Of a stretch of 64,000 bases of DNA, positions 1-9,900 are shown one piece after another. The notes beneath the pieces are model-generated. The model did no database searches and was not told where the DNA came from. It worked only from the letters and a program-made list of their open reading frames with translations. Made by a program: the position numbers and the translations under genes. The stretch covers positions 55,462 through 119,461 of the forward strand of contig JBBFLF010000010.1 in NCBI GenBank assembly GCA_037481655.1, written 5' to 3'. Within the stretch, counting starts at the first letter, position 1. Every line of letters starts with the position of its first letter. Source of the stretch: Desulfobaccales bacterium (lineage in GTDB: Bacteria > Desulfobacterota > Desulfobaccia > Desulfobaccales > 0-14-0-80-60-11).

Positions 1-1352
1 ACGGTGAGCACCAGCAAGGAAAAGAACAGGGACGGCCCCACCTCCTTCGCGGCCTCCAGGACGATGGGGGTGCGGTCGGCCCCGGGCGGCAGATTCTCCA
101 GTTTTTTATGGGCATTTTCCACCATCACCATGGAGGCGTCCACCATGTCGCCGATGGCAATGGCGATGCCGGCCAGGGAGAGGATGTTGGCGGTGATGTT
201 GAACTGATACTGCAAAATGAAGGAGATGAGCACCCCTAAGGGGAGAGAGACGATGGCCACGAAGGCGCTGCGCAGGTGCAGGAGGAAGACCACGGTGATC
301 AGGGCCACGATGGCGATCTCCTCCAGGATGGCCCTTCTTAAGGTCTCGATGGAGCGCTCAATGAGGCCAGAGCGGTCGTAGGCGGTGACAATCCGCACCC
401 CCGGAGGGAGACCGGCCCTGAGCCCCTCCATTTTGGCCTTCACCGCCTGAATGACGGCCCGGGCGTTCTCCCCGTGGCGCATGACCACAATACCCCCCAC
501 CACCTCCCCGTCGCCGTCGGCCTCAGCAATGCCCCGGCGCAGCTCCGGCCCCAGGCGCACCAGCCCCAGGTCCTTCACCCTAAGGGGCGTACCCCGGGGA
601 TCGGCGGCCACCACGATGTTTTCCACGTCCGTGAGCGACCGGAGATAGCCCCGGGCCCGCACCATGTATTCGGTTTCGGCCATCTCCACCACCCTGCCGC
701 CGGTATCCTGGTTGGCCCGCTGGATGGCGTCCCGGACACGGGACAGGGGGAGATTGAAGGCCGCCAGCCGGTTGGGATCCACCACCACCTGGTATTGCTT
801 GACGAAGCCGCCCACCGAGGCCACTTCCGCCACCCCGGGCACGGCCTGAAGCTGGTAGCGCAGGTACCAGTCCTGGAGGCTCCGGAGCTGCGCCAGGTCG
901 TGGCGGCCGCTTTTGTCCTCCAGCACATACTGGTAAACCCAGCCCACTCCGGTGGCATCCGGCCCGAGCTGGGGGGAGACCGCGGCAGGGAGTTTCCCCC
1001 GCACCACGTTGAGATACTCCAGCACCCGGGAGCGGGCCCAGTAGAGGTCGGTGCCGTCCTCAAAGATGATGTAGACCAGGGAGTAGCCGAAGGAGGAGTA
1101 TCCCCTGACTGCCTGGGCCCGGGGCACGGCCAGCATGGCGGTGCTCAAGGGATAGGTGACCTGATCCTCCACCACCTGGGGGGCCTGCTCCGGCCATTCG
1201 GTGCGGATGATCACCTGCACATCGGAGAGGTCGGGGATGGCGTCCACCGGCAGGTAATACATGCAGTAAAGGCCCCAGGCAGTGATGGCCAGCCAGGTGA
1301 GGAGCACCAGACCTCGGTGGCGGACGCAGAGCTCAATGAAGCGGGCGATCAT
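1..1352 (-). CDS. cusA: CusA/CzcA-type heavy-metal RND efflux permease, partial (C-terminus outside window)
   Basis: Inner-membrane proton-driven pump of a tripartite metal exporter (Cu/Ag or Co/Zn/Cd type). The start ATG is at 1352 on the minus strand and reading begins MIARFIELCVRHRGLVLLTW, the usual first transmembrane helix of the heavy-metal RND family. The periplasmic porter domain follows (for example YLPVDAIPDLSDVQV and RANQDTGGRVVEMAETEYM). Transmembrane helices with IAIGDMVDASMVMVENAHK resemble the conserved CusA segment. About 450 codons are visible of the roughly 1040 expected, and the frame is open to base 1. It is the third gene of an operon with the adaptor and outer-membrane genes upstream. 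The family is certain; the exact metal cannot be read from this part. Confidence 0.93.
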   Translation of the reverse strand, partial: MIARFIELCVRHRGLVLLTWLAITAWGLYCMYYLPVDAIPDLSDVQVIIRTEWPEQAPQVVEDQVTYPLSTAMLAVPRAQAVRGYSSFGYSLVYIIFEDGTDLYWARSRVLEYLNVVRGKLPAAVSPQLGPDATGVGWVYQYVLEDKSGRHDLAQLRSLQDWYLRYQLQAVPGVAEVASVGGFVKQYQVVVDPNRLAAFNLPLSRVRDAIQRANQDTGGRVVEMAETEYMVRARGYLRSLTDVENIVVAADPRGTPLRVKDLGLVRLGPELRRGIAEADGDGEVVGGIVVMRHGENARAVIQAVKAKMEGLRAGLPPGVRIVTAYDRSGLIERSIETLRRAILEEIAIVALITVVFLLHLRSAFVAIVSLPLGVLISFILQYQFNITANILSLAGIAIAIGDMVDASMVMVENAHKKLENLPPGADRTPIVLEAAKEVGPSLFFSLLVLT

Positions 1353-1386
1353 GGAGGCGCTCTCTCCTGGTGAGGGTCGGTGGACG

Positions 1387-2985
1387 TTAATGATGGCGAT
1401 GCCCCGGGGGCATGGGGGCCGGGGCCTCCCCTTCCCGTTTCTCCCCGGCCTTGAGCATGCCGGCGATGGCCTCCCGGAAGCGGGACTCGGAATCCAGCAG
1501 GAACTGGGCCGAGGTGACCACCTGCTCCCCTGGCTTGAGGCCCTGGGTGATCTCCACCAGACCCCCCTCCCCTTCCAGACCCAGTTTCACCGGCCGGGGC
1601 GCAAACCGGCCCTGGCCTAAAGCCACAAAGACATGCTGGCGTTCGCCGGTGTCCAGCACCGCCTCCCGGGGCACCACCACCGCCTGGGGCCTGGCTGGGG
1701 CCACCACCTCCACCTGGGCAAACATCTCCGGCTTGAGGCGGAGCCGGGGGTTGGGCACCGCCAGGCGCAGCCGGGCGGTGCGGGTGTCGCCTTTGAGGAA
1801 GGGGTAGAGGTATTCCACCTTGCCATGAAAGGTCTCCCCGGGGAGATAGCTCAGGGTGATGTGGGCCTGCTGCCCCACCTTCACCCAGGGGAGCTCATAT
1901 TCATACACCTCCGCTTCCACCCAGACGGTGCTAAGATCGGCCACCTCCAAGAGCGGCATCCCCGGCTGCACCATCTGCCCCCGGGTCACCAGGCGCTTCA
2001 GCACCACGCCGGTGACCGGGGCCTTGAGGGTGAGCTCCCGTTTCATCACCCCGGTGCGCAGGAGTTCTTCGATCTCCGCCGCCGGGATGTCCCAGTTGGC
2101 CAGCCGGGCCCGGGCCGCCTCATACAGGCGCCGGGCGCTGTCCTTGAGCTCCGGGAAGCCGCTTTTCTCCAGGGTCTTAAGGTTATCCCGGGCGAGCAAG
2201 AGCTCCCGCTGGGCGCTCACCAGCTCCGGGCTATACAGGCTCAACAACGGCTGGCCCTGCCGCACCGGGTCGCCTTCGGCCCGGACATAAAGCCCCTCCA
2301 CCCAGCCGCCGATTTTGGTGGTGACCTGGAAGAGGCGGCGCTCATCCACCGTGACCCGGCCCACCGCCCGGATGCGCCGGGTCAAGGGGCGTTCCTCCAC
2401 CAGGGCGGTGCGCACCCCCATGGACTGGAGCATTCCCGGGTCCACCACGATGACCCCATCGCCGGCGGTGCCTGCCTCCTCCTCATAAACCGGCACCAGA
2501 TCCATGCCGCAGGGGGCCTTGCCGGGTCTGTCGCTCACGTAGCCCGGGTCCATGGGGGAGACCCAGTACTTGACCTTGCGCTCTTTGGCAGGACCAGTCG
2601 CCGGTGGGGTCGGAGTTCCCGGCTCCCCGGACACCGGCACCAGCTCATGGCCCATGGGGTCCTTGCCGGGTTTGTCCGAGATATAACGGGGGTCCATGGG
2701 ACTCACCCAGTAGCGCACCGCCCGGGGGGAAGGGGCCGCCCCGGGGGCCACCGGGAAGATTGGCACCAGCTCCCTGCCCTGGTCGTCTTTCCCCGGCTCA
2801 AAGCGGATGTAGCCAGGGTCGCCGGGGGAGACATAGCACAAAGGTTTGGCCGCTGCGGGCGGCGTGGGGGCTGGGGCATGGGGGGCCATGAAATGGTAGC
2901 CCTGCAGATAAAGCACCCCCAGCGCCGCCAGGCTGAGGCCGACCCCGGCCAAAAGACCGATGAGCAGCGCCCGTCCCCCTCTCAT
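1387..2985 (-). CDS. cusB: CusB-type periplasmic adaptor with three N-terminal heavy-metal-binding repeats
   Basis: Membrane-fusion protein of 532 residues that links the RND pump to the outer-membrane channel. An N-terminal hydrophobic anchor (about 5-30) precedes three copies of the short heavy-metal-binding domain, at about 50-77, 92-118 and 140-167. Copies two and three have the typical YWVSPMDP core and a PMG or PCG-M-DLVPV ending. Copy one is diverged: SPGDP, with no Met in the second half. The barrel-sandwich/lipoyl and hairpin region of HlyD-type adaptors follows (for example LSLYSPELVSAQRELL). The C-terminus is His-rich (PPGHRHH), a possible metal site. Its ATG overlaps the stop of the outer-membrane gene by ATGA, so translation is probably coupled. 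CusB proteins usually carry one such N-terminal domain or none. Confidence 0.92.
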   Translation of the reverse strand: MRGGRALLIGLLAGVGLSLAALGVLYLQGYHFMAPHAPAPTPPAAAKPLCYVSPGDPGYIRFEPGKDDQGRELVPIFPVAPGAAPSPRAVRYWVSPMDPRYISDKPGKDPMGHELVPVSGEPGTPTPPATGPAKERKVKYWVSPMDPGYVSDRPGKAPCGMDLVPVYEEEAGTAGDGVIVVDPGMLQSMGVRTALVEERPLTRRIRAVGRVTVDERRLFQVTTKIGGWVEGLYVRAEGDPVRQGQPLLSLYSPELVSAQRELLLARDNLKTLEKSGFPELKDSARRLYEAARARLANWDIPAAEIEELLRTGVMKRELTLKAPVTGVVLKRLVTRGQMVQPGMPLLEVADLSTVWVEAEVYEYELPWVKVGQQAHITLSYLPGETFHGKVEYLYPFLKGDTRTARLRLAVPNPRLRLKPEMFAQVEVVAPARPQAVVVPREAVLDTGERQHVFVALGQGRFAPRPVKLGLEGEGGLVEITQGLKPGEQVVTSAQFLLDSESRFREAIAGMLKAGEKREGEAPAPMPPGHRHH

Positions 2986-4289
2986 GGCCGCCCCCTGCTT
3001 TGCCGGGGGAGTTCCCGACCGGCCAGGAACTCCAGCTCCGCCCAGATCTCCTCAAAGTCCTTGAGATACTCCTGCATCATCAGCTCGGCACTGTAAGCGG
3101 CAATCTGGCTCTGGTGGAGCTGCTGAAAGCTCACCATGCCGGTCTGGTAGGCGGTGAGGGCCCCTTCCGCGGCCTGCCGGGCTTGGGGGAGAAGCCCCTG
3201 GCCATAGAGCTGGATCTGCCGGGAGAGGCGCTCCAGTTTGGCCACCCGGTCCTGCACCGCAGCCTGCAATGTGGTCCAGGCGGCCTGATGGGCTTCCCGG
3301 GCGGCGCGCCGGCGGGCCTCCTCCTCCCGGATGCGGGGCTTGATCTTGTCCCCCACCCAGATGGGCAGGTTCACCATGATTTTGGCCGAAAACATGTCCG
3401 GGTTGTTCATCTCCGCCAGCGGCCCCCGGAGGCGCTCCTTGAAGCCATAGGCCACCCCGAGGGTGACGTCCGGGTAGTAGTCCTTGCGGGCCAATTCCAC
3501 CGCCTTCTCCTGCTTCAGGATCTGGGTCTTCAGGGCCTGGAGCTGCGGCCGCTCCAGGGCGGCTTCCAGGATATGGGGAGCTTTCAGGGTCACGGGGCGG
3601 GGGCTGAGCGGCCGGGGCCGTGGAAGCGGTGTCTCGGGAGGGCGGTTCCGCAAGGAGTTGAGCACCGCCTGCCAGGACTCCCGCCGCTGCTGCCAGGTGA
3701 GGAGCTTGTCTAGGTAGCTCCCCAGTTCCACCTGGGCCTGGAGCACCTCGGTCTGGGTGGCCTGGCCCACCCCGTAGCGCCCTTCCGCCACCCTGACCAC
3801 CTGCTCCCAGAGGCTTTTGCTTCTGGCGGTGAGGTCATAGGAGGCCTGGGTCCACGCCAGGTTCCAATAGGCGGCAATCACCCGGGTGCGGATTTCGTTG
3901 ACCTTGTCCCGCTGGACCCATTCCTCGGCCCTCGCCTCCGTGGCCGCCACCTCGGCGCGCAGGCGGCGCTTGCCCGGGAAGGGGAACTTCTGGCTCAGCT
4001 CCACCATCTTCTGGGTCATGGGGTCCCGGTCGAAGGCCCACTTGTCGGTGGGAATATCCTTGAGGACAAAGGCGAACTCCGGATCGTCCAGGGCGCCGGC
4101 GGGGCGGATGCGCTCCTGGGCCGCGGCGCTTAAGGCCGCCCGCTCCTTGATCTCCGGGTTGGCCGCTTGGGCTTCGGCGATGAGGGCCTCCAGCTCCGGT
4201 GGCAGGCCGCCCGCCCCGGCCAGGGATGCTGCCGCCAGAACTGTCAGGGTCAACAGCATGCTGAGGCCAAGCCAGGGAAACCGTCTCAT
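2982..4289 (-). CDS. TolC/CusC-family outer-membrane efflux protein
   Basis: Outer-membrane channel of the metal efflux complex, 435 residues from the ATG at 4289. An in-frame ATG lies 15 codons further upstream, but 4289 is preferred. It has an AAGGA ribosome site just ahead and begins MRRFPWLGLSMLLTLTVLAA, a clean signal peptide. The mature protein has the long-helix composition of OEP-family proteins: ALERPQLQALKTQILKQEKA, repeated in two halves, and a closing QLHQSQIAAYSAELMMQEYL segment. It is the first gene of the operon and overlaps the adaptor gene by 4 bases. The substrate is inferred from the CusA/CusB neighbours only. Confidence 0.88.
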   Translation of the reverse strand: MRRFPWLGLSMLLTLTVLAAASLAGAGGLPPELEALIAEAQAANPEIKERAALSAAAQERIRPAGALDDPEFAFVLKDIPTDKWAFDRDPMTQKMVELSQKFPFPGKRRLRAEVAATEARAEEWVQRDKVNEIRTRVIAAYWNLAWTQASYDLTARSKSLWEQVVRVAEGRYGVGQATQTEVLQAQVELGSYLDKLLTWQQRRESWQAVLNSLRNRPPETPLPRPRPLSPRPVTLKAPHILEAALERPQLQALKTQILKQEKAVELARKDYYPDVTLGVAYGFKERLRGPLAEMNNPDMFSAKIMVNLPIWVGDKIKPRIREEEARRRAAREAHQAAWTTLQAAVQDRVAKLERLSRQIQLYGQGLLPQARQAAEGALTAYQTGMVSFQQLHQSQIAAYSAELMMQEYLKDFEEIWAELEFLAGRELPRQSRGRP

Positions 4290-4430
4290 GTCCTTATCCT
4301 TTCCTTGTGGCCTCGCCAGAGGAGGCCGGGGCAAAGTGGCTCATGGAACAAAGGGGGCAGAAAACTGTGGCCCCCTCCCCCTCTCCATCACCATTATTGA
4401 GGAAATCGCCCCCATTAATCCTACTTTTTT

Positions 4431-4459
4431 AGTATAATTTCTTCCCGACCGCAGAACAA
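4431..4459 (-). promoter_or_regulatory. Probable sigma70-type promoter of the metal-efflux operon
   Basis: On the minus strand a TTGTTC (-35, at 4454-4459) is separated by exactly 17 bases from TATACT (-10, at 4431-4436). It points at the TolC-like gene start at 4289, implying a leader of about 135 bases. No clear dyad such as a CueR or CusR box was recognised. Confidence 0.55.
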
Positions 4460-4924
4460 GGGGAAAACTGGCGGGAGAGACCGCAAGGGCCGGAAACACA
4501 AAGGGGCGGCCCGCCATCGGGGCCACCCCGGTGGGAAAAGGGTTATCAGAGCATCTCCCAGGCCTTGCCGACCGGCAGCAAACCAAGACCGACGCCACCT
4601 CCGTGAGTGACTGCTGGGTTAGATTGCAAACCCATCCCCGGCGGCTGCTGGACTTGGACCTGGCCTTAGCCAAACCGGCAGCCTCTCCGGAACGGCTCAG
4701 AGTCAGGACCCAAAGGCCGGAGAGGGAGCGCGCCTCCTTCGACTCTCCAGCTTCCAGACGCCACCGGAGGCCCGGCCCAGGGCAGCAATTCCCCAAGCCA
4801 TGGGAAAGGAGCGCACCTGCCGCACAGGGGCGGCCAGGGAACTGACTTTTCGGCAGACGGCCGGATTATAGAGGCGCCTGCACCCTCGCCGTCGCTACAA
4901 GGCAGGACCGCGGTACCTGGCATG
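4460..4924. other. Long intergenic stretch with no recognised gene
   Basis: This 465-base stretch lies between the 3' end of the formate dehydrogenase operon and the promoter of the efflux operon. Short open frames on both strands lack ribosome sites and family resemblance. I searched by eye for riboswitch and tRNA signatures and found none. It may contain a small RNA, but nothing in it can be named. Confidence 0.4.
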
Positions 4925-4969
4925 GAAAGAGGGGGCCGGGGAGCACCTGGCCCCCTGCCCCCTCTCTTA
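4925..4969. repeat. G/C-skewed palindromic element, copy a (terminator-like)
   Basis: GAAAGAGGGGGCC on one side pairs with GGCCCCCTGCCCCCTCTCTT on the other. It sits just after the stop of the NrfD-like gene and could form a stable hairpin at the 3' end of the formate dehydrogenase transcript. It belongs to the dispersed family listed elsewhere in this window. There is no U-tract, so intrinsic termination is unproven. Confidence 0.6.
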
Positions 4970-4989
4970 CACCCGCTTCCGCAACCCCC

Positions 4990-6135
4990 CTAGTCGCCCG
5001 CCTCGCCGGTGAGCTCGTGATACACCGGCAGGTTGCGGGTGAGGAAGTCGAAGAGCAGGATGCCGCCGGCCACCAGCGACAGGGTGATGATGATCTCAAA
5101 GAAGGAGGGGAAGTAACTGAATTCCCGGTAGCCGCCGTAGCTGGTGAGGCTGACGTTGAAGCGGTTGAAGACCACCCCGAAGGCGGCGATGCCTGCGCCC
5201 GTAAGCAGGCCCTTTTCCGAGCGCCGCACCGCCGGCAGAGACAAGAGCAGGGCCGGCAGTCCTACAGTGCCCACCAGCTCCACCAGGAAGAAGAAGTTGG
5301 GACGGCCCCAGGCCAGCACCGTCACCCCCCGGGCGTAGATATCCGTCACCTTCATGGCAAAGTAAGCGATGAGCACGATGCTGAGGCCCCGGGCAAAGTC
5401 CGGCAGGATGTTCATCTCCGGCTGGCGGCCGTAGGCCCGGGCGCTGAGCAGGCTCTCGATGATGATCATGCTCATGCCGCCGATGATGGCGCTGACGAAA
5501 AACAGGGGCCCGATGGCCTGGCTGGCCCAGAGATCGCTCATCTTCTCCGGCATCAGGAGATACAGGGCCCCCAGGGACGACTGGTGCAGGGTGGAAAGGA
5601 TAATGCCCGCCACCACCAGGACCAGGTAGATTTCCCTCAGAAAGCGCACCAGTTTCTCCTTTTTGAAGCGCTCCAGGGCCATGATGAGCACGTCGATGCC
5701 CAAGACGGTGGTGTAGAGCATGACGCACCAGGCCACCTCAAAGAGCACCGACTGGGGGTTCCACATGATCATGGGGTGCCAGATGCGCCAGGGCTGGCCC
5801 AGGTCCAGGGTCAGGCCGATGATGAAGAGCAGGTAGCCCAGGAAGGCGGAGATCTTCGCCGGCCGGAGCAGAGGCTCGTATTTTTTCAGGTTGAAGATGT
5901 AGATGATGGCGGCCATGGTGAAGCCGCCGCCGGCCAGGGCCACGCCCGCCAGCACGTCGAAGCTGATCCACAGGCCCCAGGGGTAGGCGTCGCTCAGATT
6001 GGTGGTGGCCCCCAGCCCGAAGAAGAGGCGGATGAGGGCGGAGACGGCCCCCAGCATCACCAACAGATAGAGGATGGCCCGGGCCGGGGTGATCTTCCCT
6101 TCCCCGGGATACCACTTTTTCACCTGCACGGCCAT
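4990..6135 (-). CDS. NrfD/HybB-family quinone-reactive membrane subunit of formate dehydrogenase
   Basis: Polytopic inner-membrane protein of 381 residues with about nine or ten hydrophobic segments (for example LYLLVMLGAVSALIRLFFGL and VLAGVALAGGGFTMAAIIYI). It resembles the NrfD/PsrC/HybB family, which passes electrons between a periplasmic iron-sulfur subunit and the quinone pool. HybB-like features include DAYPWGLWISFDVLAGVALA and LHQSSLGALYLL. It lies 3 bases downstream of the iron-sulfur subunit, so it most likely replaces the di-haem cytochrome b (FdnI) of E. coli FDH-N. Haem is not expected in this family. The NrfD assignment is strong; the closeness to HybB rather than DmsC is my reading. 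Confidence 0.9.
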   Translation of the reverse strand: MAVQVKKWYPGEGKITPARAILYLLVMLGAVSALIRLFFGLGATTNLSDAYPWGLWISFDVLAGVALAGGGFTMAAIIYIFNLKKYEPLLRPAKISAFLGYLLFIIGLTLDLGQPWRIWHPMIMWNPQSVLFEVAWCVMLYTTVLGIDVLIMALERFKKEKLVRFLREIYLVLVVAGIILSTLHQSSLGALYLLMPEKMSDLWASQAIGPLFFVSAIIGGMSMIIIESLLSARAYGRQPEMNILPDFARGLSIVLIAYFAMKVTDIYARGVTVLAWGRPNFFFLVELVGTVGLPALLLSLPAVRRSEKGLLTGAGIAAFGVVFNRFNVSLTSYGGYREFSYFPSFFEIIITLSLVAGGILLFDFLTRNLPVYHELTGEAGD

Positions 6136-6138
6136 GTC

Positions 6139-6945
6139 TCAGCCCTCCTTGTCGCCTTTGGCAGCCTGGACGTCCGCCATGCGCCGGTTGAGATAGTGGA
6201 GGCCCACCGCCAGGCCGCCCACCGCCAGGGCGACATACGGCACCCGGGACATCCAGGCCCGGCCGTAGATGCCGTAGGGGGTCTCCCCCAGGTCGGTGCG
6301 GAAGCCCCGGTGATTGAGCCCCAGCTCCTCGAAGGAGGCGGCGGTGAGGTAGAGCTGGCTTGTGCCCCCCACGATGCGGTCGCCGTAAATTTGGGGGTGA
6401 TAGCGCCCCGGCTGGGTCCCCAGGCGGCGGCGGGCCTCTTTGAGCAGATCCTCCCGCTCGCCGAAGAGCAGGGCCCCGGTGGGGCAGGTGGTGGCGCAGG
6501 CCGGCGCCAGCCCCTCCACTTGCCGCTCGGCGCAGAAGGTGCACTTGCGGATCAGGGGCACCGCCGAATGCCATTCAAACTTGGGGATCTGGAAGGGACA
6601 GGCCATCATGCAGTAACGGCAGCCGATGCAGCGGTCGTCGTTATAGACCACCGGCCCCTCGGGCAGACGTTTCAAAGCCCCCACCGGACAGACGCTCTCA
6701 CAGGCCGGGTCCAGACAGTGCATGCACTGGCGCTTGATGAAGTGCCAACGCACGCCGCCGTCGGGCGCCGCCGTCTCCCGGAAGATGATCCGGGTGTACT
6801 GGGTGGCGCTGAGATACCGGGGACTGCTCCAGGTGTCGGAATACGTGGCCGGCTCTCCCGGCAGGTCGTTCCAGCTTTTGCAGGCCACCTGGCAGGCCCG
6901 GCAGCCGATACACTTGGTGGTATCGATAAGCATCGCCTTGCTCAT
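6139..6945 (-). CDS. Formate dehydrogenase iron-sulfur (beta) subunit, FdnH/HybA-like
   Basis: Electron-transfer subunit of 268 residues. Four cysteine clusters are visible: CIGCRACQVAC near residue 12, CMHCLDPACESVCPVGAL near 74, CIGCRYCMMACPFQIP near 106, and CTFCAERQVEGLAPACATTC near 135. Together they would bind four [4Fe-4S] clusters. A single transmembrane helix near the C-terminus (VPYVALAVGGLAVGLHYL) anchors it in the membrane, as in FdnH. There is no own export signal, consistent with co-export with the Tat-tagged catalytic subunit. It lies 24 bases after the catalytic gene and 3 bases before the membrane subunit gene, in one operon. Confidence 0.93.
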   Translation of the reverse strand: MSKAMLIDTTKCIGCRACQVACKSWNDLPGEPATYSDTWSSPRYLSATQYTRIIFRETAAPDGGVRWHFIKRQCMHCLDPACESVCPVGALKRLPEGPVVYNDDRCIGCRYCMMACPFQIPKFEWHSAVPLIRKCTFCAERQVEGLAPACATTCPTGALLFGEREDLLKEARRRLGTQPGRYHPQIYGDRIVGGTSQLYLTAASFEELGLNHRGFRTDLGETPYGIYGRAWMSRVPYVALAVGGLAVGLHYLNRRMADVQAAKGDKEG

Positions 6946-6969
6946 GGTCGCTCCCTTTGGCCCGCAGGT

Positions 6970-9900
6970 TTAGGCCTTCTCCAGGTTCACCAGAAACACC
7001 TTGAATTCCGGGATCATGGTGTTGGCGTCCCCCACCATGGGGCTGAGCTGGTTGGCGGCGTAGTTGCGCCGGCGGTCGGAGCCGCCGGTGGCCAGACCGG
7101 CAAAGCCGTAATGCCAGGGCAGGGCCACCATTTCCACGGTGTTGGTGAGGCCCGGGGCGCCGCAGGTGAAGGGCGCCACCCGGCGGGTGACATGGGCCCG
7201 GGCCAGAACCTCGCCCCGAGCGCTCGTCACTTTCACCCAGTCGCCGCTTTTGATGCCCTTGGCCTGGGCCAGGGTGGGGCTGATCTCCACGAACATCTCG
7301 GGCATCAGCTCGGATTGCCAGCTGAGGTTGCGGGTCATGGGCCCCGCCTGCCAGTGCTCCGTCAGCCGGAAGGTGGTGGCGATGTAGGGATAGCGGGGGT
7401 CGCAGACCTCCGCCAGCTGGCTGAGCTCCGATTTCCACAGGCGCACCGCCGGGTTGGACTGCACCGGGGAGAGCGGATTGACAAAGGGGCACTCCAGCGC
7501 TTCGTAATGTTCCGGGAAGGGCCCGTCCCGGCAGGCCCCCTTGGGGACAAAGAGGCGGCACTTGCCTTCCGGCAGCATGATGTATGGCGCCTGGGCGGAC
7601 TCGGCCGGGGGCACCTCCTGCTTGGTGGCGGGATCCAGCCACTTGAAGTCCGGCACATCCAGGCGCACCCACTTGTGCGCCGCCTCATCCCAGCGCACCA
7701 GGGCCCGCTTGGGATCCCAGGGCCGGCCCTGGGGATCGGCGGAACAGCGGTTGTAGATGATGCGCCGGTTCACCGGCCAGGAGTAGGCCCAGCCCGGATA
7801 GAGCCCCAGGCCGCTGGGGTCCTTTTTGTCCCGGGCCGCGGCCTTGTTGTCCTTTTTGTCCGGGCCGGGGTAGAAGCCGGAGTAGATCCAGCAGCCGCAG
7901 GCGGTGGAGCCGTCGTCTTTCAAGGCCAGGAAGTTGGGGAGCTGCTTTGTGTCGGCCACCGTGTAGCCGTTGATCTCCTTGGCCACCAGGTGGGGATCCG
8001 GGTCGGCCCCGTAGTTCCAGGTGAGCTGCAGGATGGCGTCGCGGTTCGGGGCCTTGGGGTCCGCCTCATAGAGCTTTTTGAGCTCCAGGCCCAGGCGGTT
8101 GACGAACCAGAGATCGCTTCTGATGTCGCCCCCGGGTTTCACCGCCTGATAGCGCCACTGGACCCAGCGGCCGCTGTTGCTGGCGCTCCCCTCCTTTTCC
8201 AGGGAGTCGGCGGCGGGGAAGAGGAAGACCTCCGTCTTGATGTTGGCGGGATTGGCCCCGGGGCGCTTCCAGAAGACGGCGGTCTCCGTCTCCCAGAGAT
8301 CGAAGGCCGCCAGCCATTCCAGCTTTTCCAGGGCGGCGTAGGTGTGGTTGAGGTTGGTGGAGCCCACCGCCGGGTTCATGCCCCAGCACATGAGGCCCTT
8401 GATGCCGCCGGCGCCCATGTGCTCAAAGAGGGGAATCCAGGAATAGCCGGCCCCCTGGGGGCCCTTCCCCAGCTTGGGGAGGTAGTGATAGGCAAATTCG
8501 TTCTCCGGCCGGGCCGCCTCGCCCCACCAGGCCTTGAGCAGGCTGACGAAAAACTTGGGCTTGTTGACCCAGAAGCTGGCCTTGGGGGTTTCCTTGTCCA
8601 GGTAATCCTTCAGGGTGGGATGCGTCGCCTCGCTGGGAGCCCCCAGATACCCGGGGAGCACATGGAAGAGCATGGCCATGTCGGTGGCGCCCTGAACGTT
8701 GTTCTCACCCCGCAAGGCATTGATGCCGCCGCCGGCAATCCCCATGTTCCCCAAGAGCATCTGCAGGATGGAGTAACTGCGGATGATCTGCACGCCGGTG
8801 GAGTGCTGGGTGCCGCCCATGGCATAGAGGATGGTGCCGGCCTTGTCCGGGCGGCCGGTGGCGCAGAACATCTCTGCCAGCTTGAAGAAGGTCTCCCGGG
8901 GCACTCCGGTGGCAGCCGCCACCATCTCCGGGGTGTAACGGCTGAAGTGTTGCTTCATAAGCTGAAAGACGGAGCGGGGATGCTGCAGGGTGGGGTCGGT
9001 GAGGGGCTTGCCGTCCGGGCCGGTCTCGTAATCCCAGGAGGAGGGATCATAGGCCCGCTTGTCCTTCTGGTAGCCGGAGAACAGGCCCTTCTCAAAGGAA
9101 TACTCCGGTTTGACGATAAAGGGGGCGTTGGTATAGGTGACGACGTAATCCCGGAAATACAGGTCATTTTGCAGGAGATGATGGATGAGGCCGCCGAACA
9201 GGGCGATATCGGTGCCCGGCCGCAGGCGCACATAGAGGTCCGCCTTGGCCGCCGAACGGGTGAAGCGGGGGTCCACGACGATGAGTTTGGCCCCCTTCTC
9301 CTGGGCCTGGGTGATCCATTTGAAACTGATGGGATGGTTTTCCGCCGGGTTGCAGCCGACAATGAGGATGCAGTCGCTGTTGGCCAGGTCGTTCCAATGA
9401 TTGGTCATGGCGCCCCGGCCGAAGGTGGGCCCCAACGAGGCCACAGTGGAGGAGTGTCAGAGACGGGCCTGGGTTTCGATGAAGAGCATCCCCAGGGACC
9501 GGCTGAGTTTGGTGATGAGGTAGCACTCTTCGTTGTTGAGGGGCGAGCCGCCGATGGCCGCCAGGGCCTCGGTGCGATTGACGGGCACCCCGGCGGCGGA
9601 CACGGTCTGAAAGGTGGCGTCCCGGGTGGCTTTGATGCGCTGGGCCAGAGTGGTGAGGCCCCACTCCAGGTCCTTTTCCTCCCAGCGGTCGCTGCCCGGG
9701 GCTCGGTAGAGGAGTTTCTTCAGGCGCCGGGGGCTGGTGACCACCTCCATCACTGCCTGGCCCTTGCTGCACAGGGCCCCTTGGTTGATGGGGTGCTCCG
9801 GGTCCCCCTGAACGCTCACCAGCTTGCCCCCTTGGGTGTAGGCCACCAGGCCGCAGCCCACACCGCAGAAGGGGCAGATGGAGGTGGTGGCCTGGGCGTC

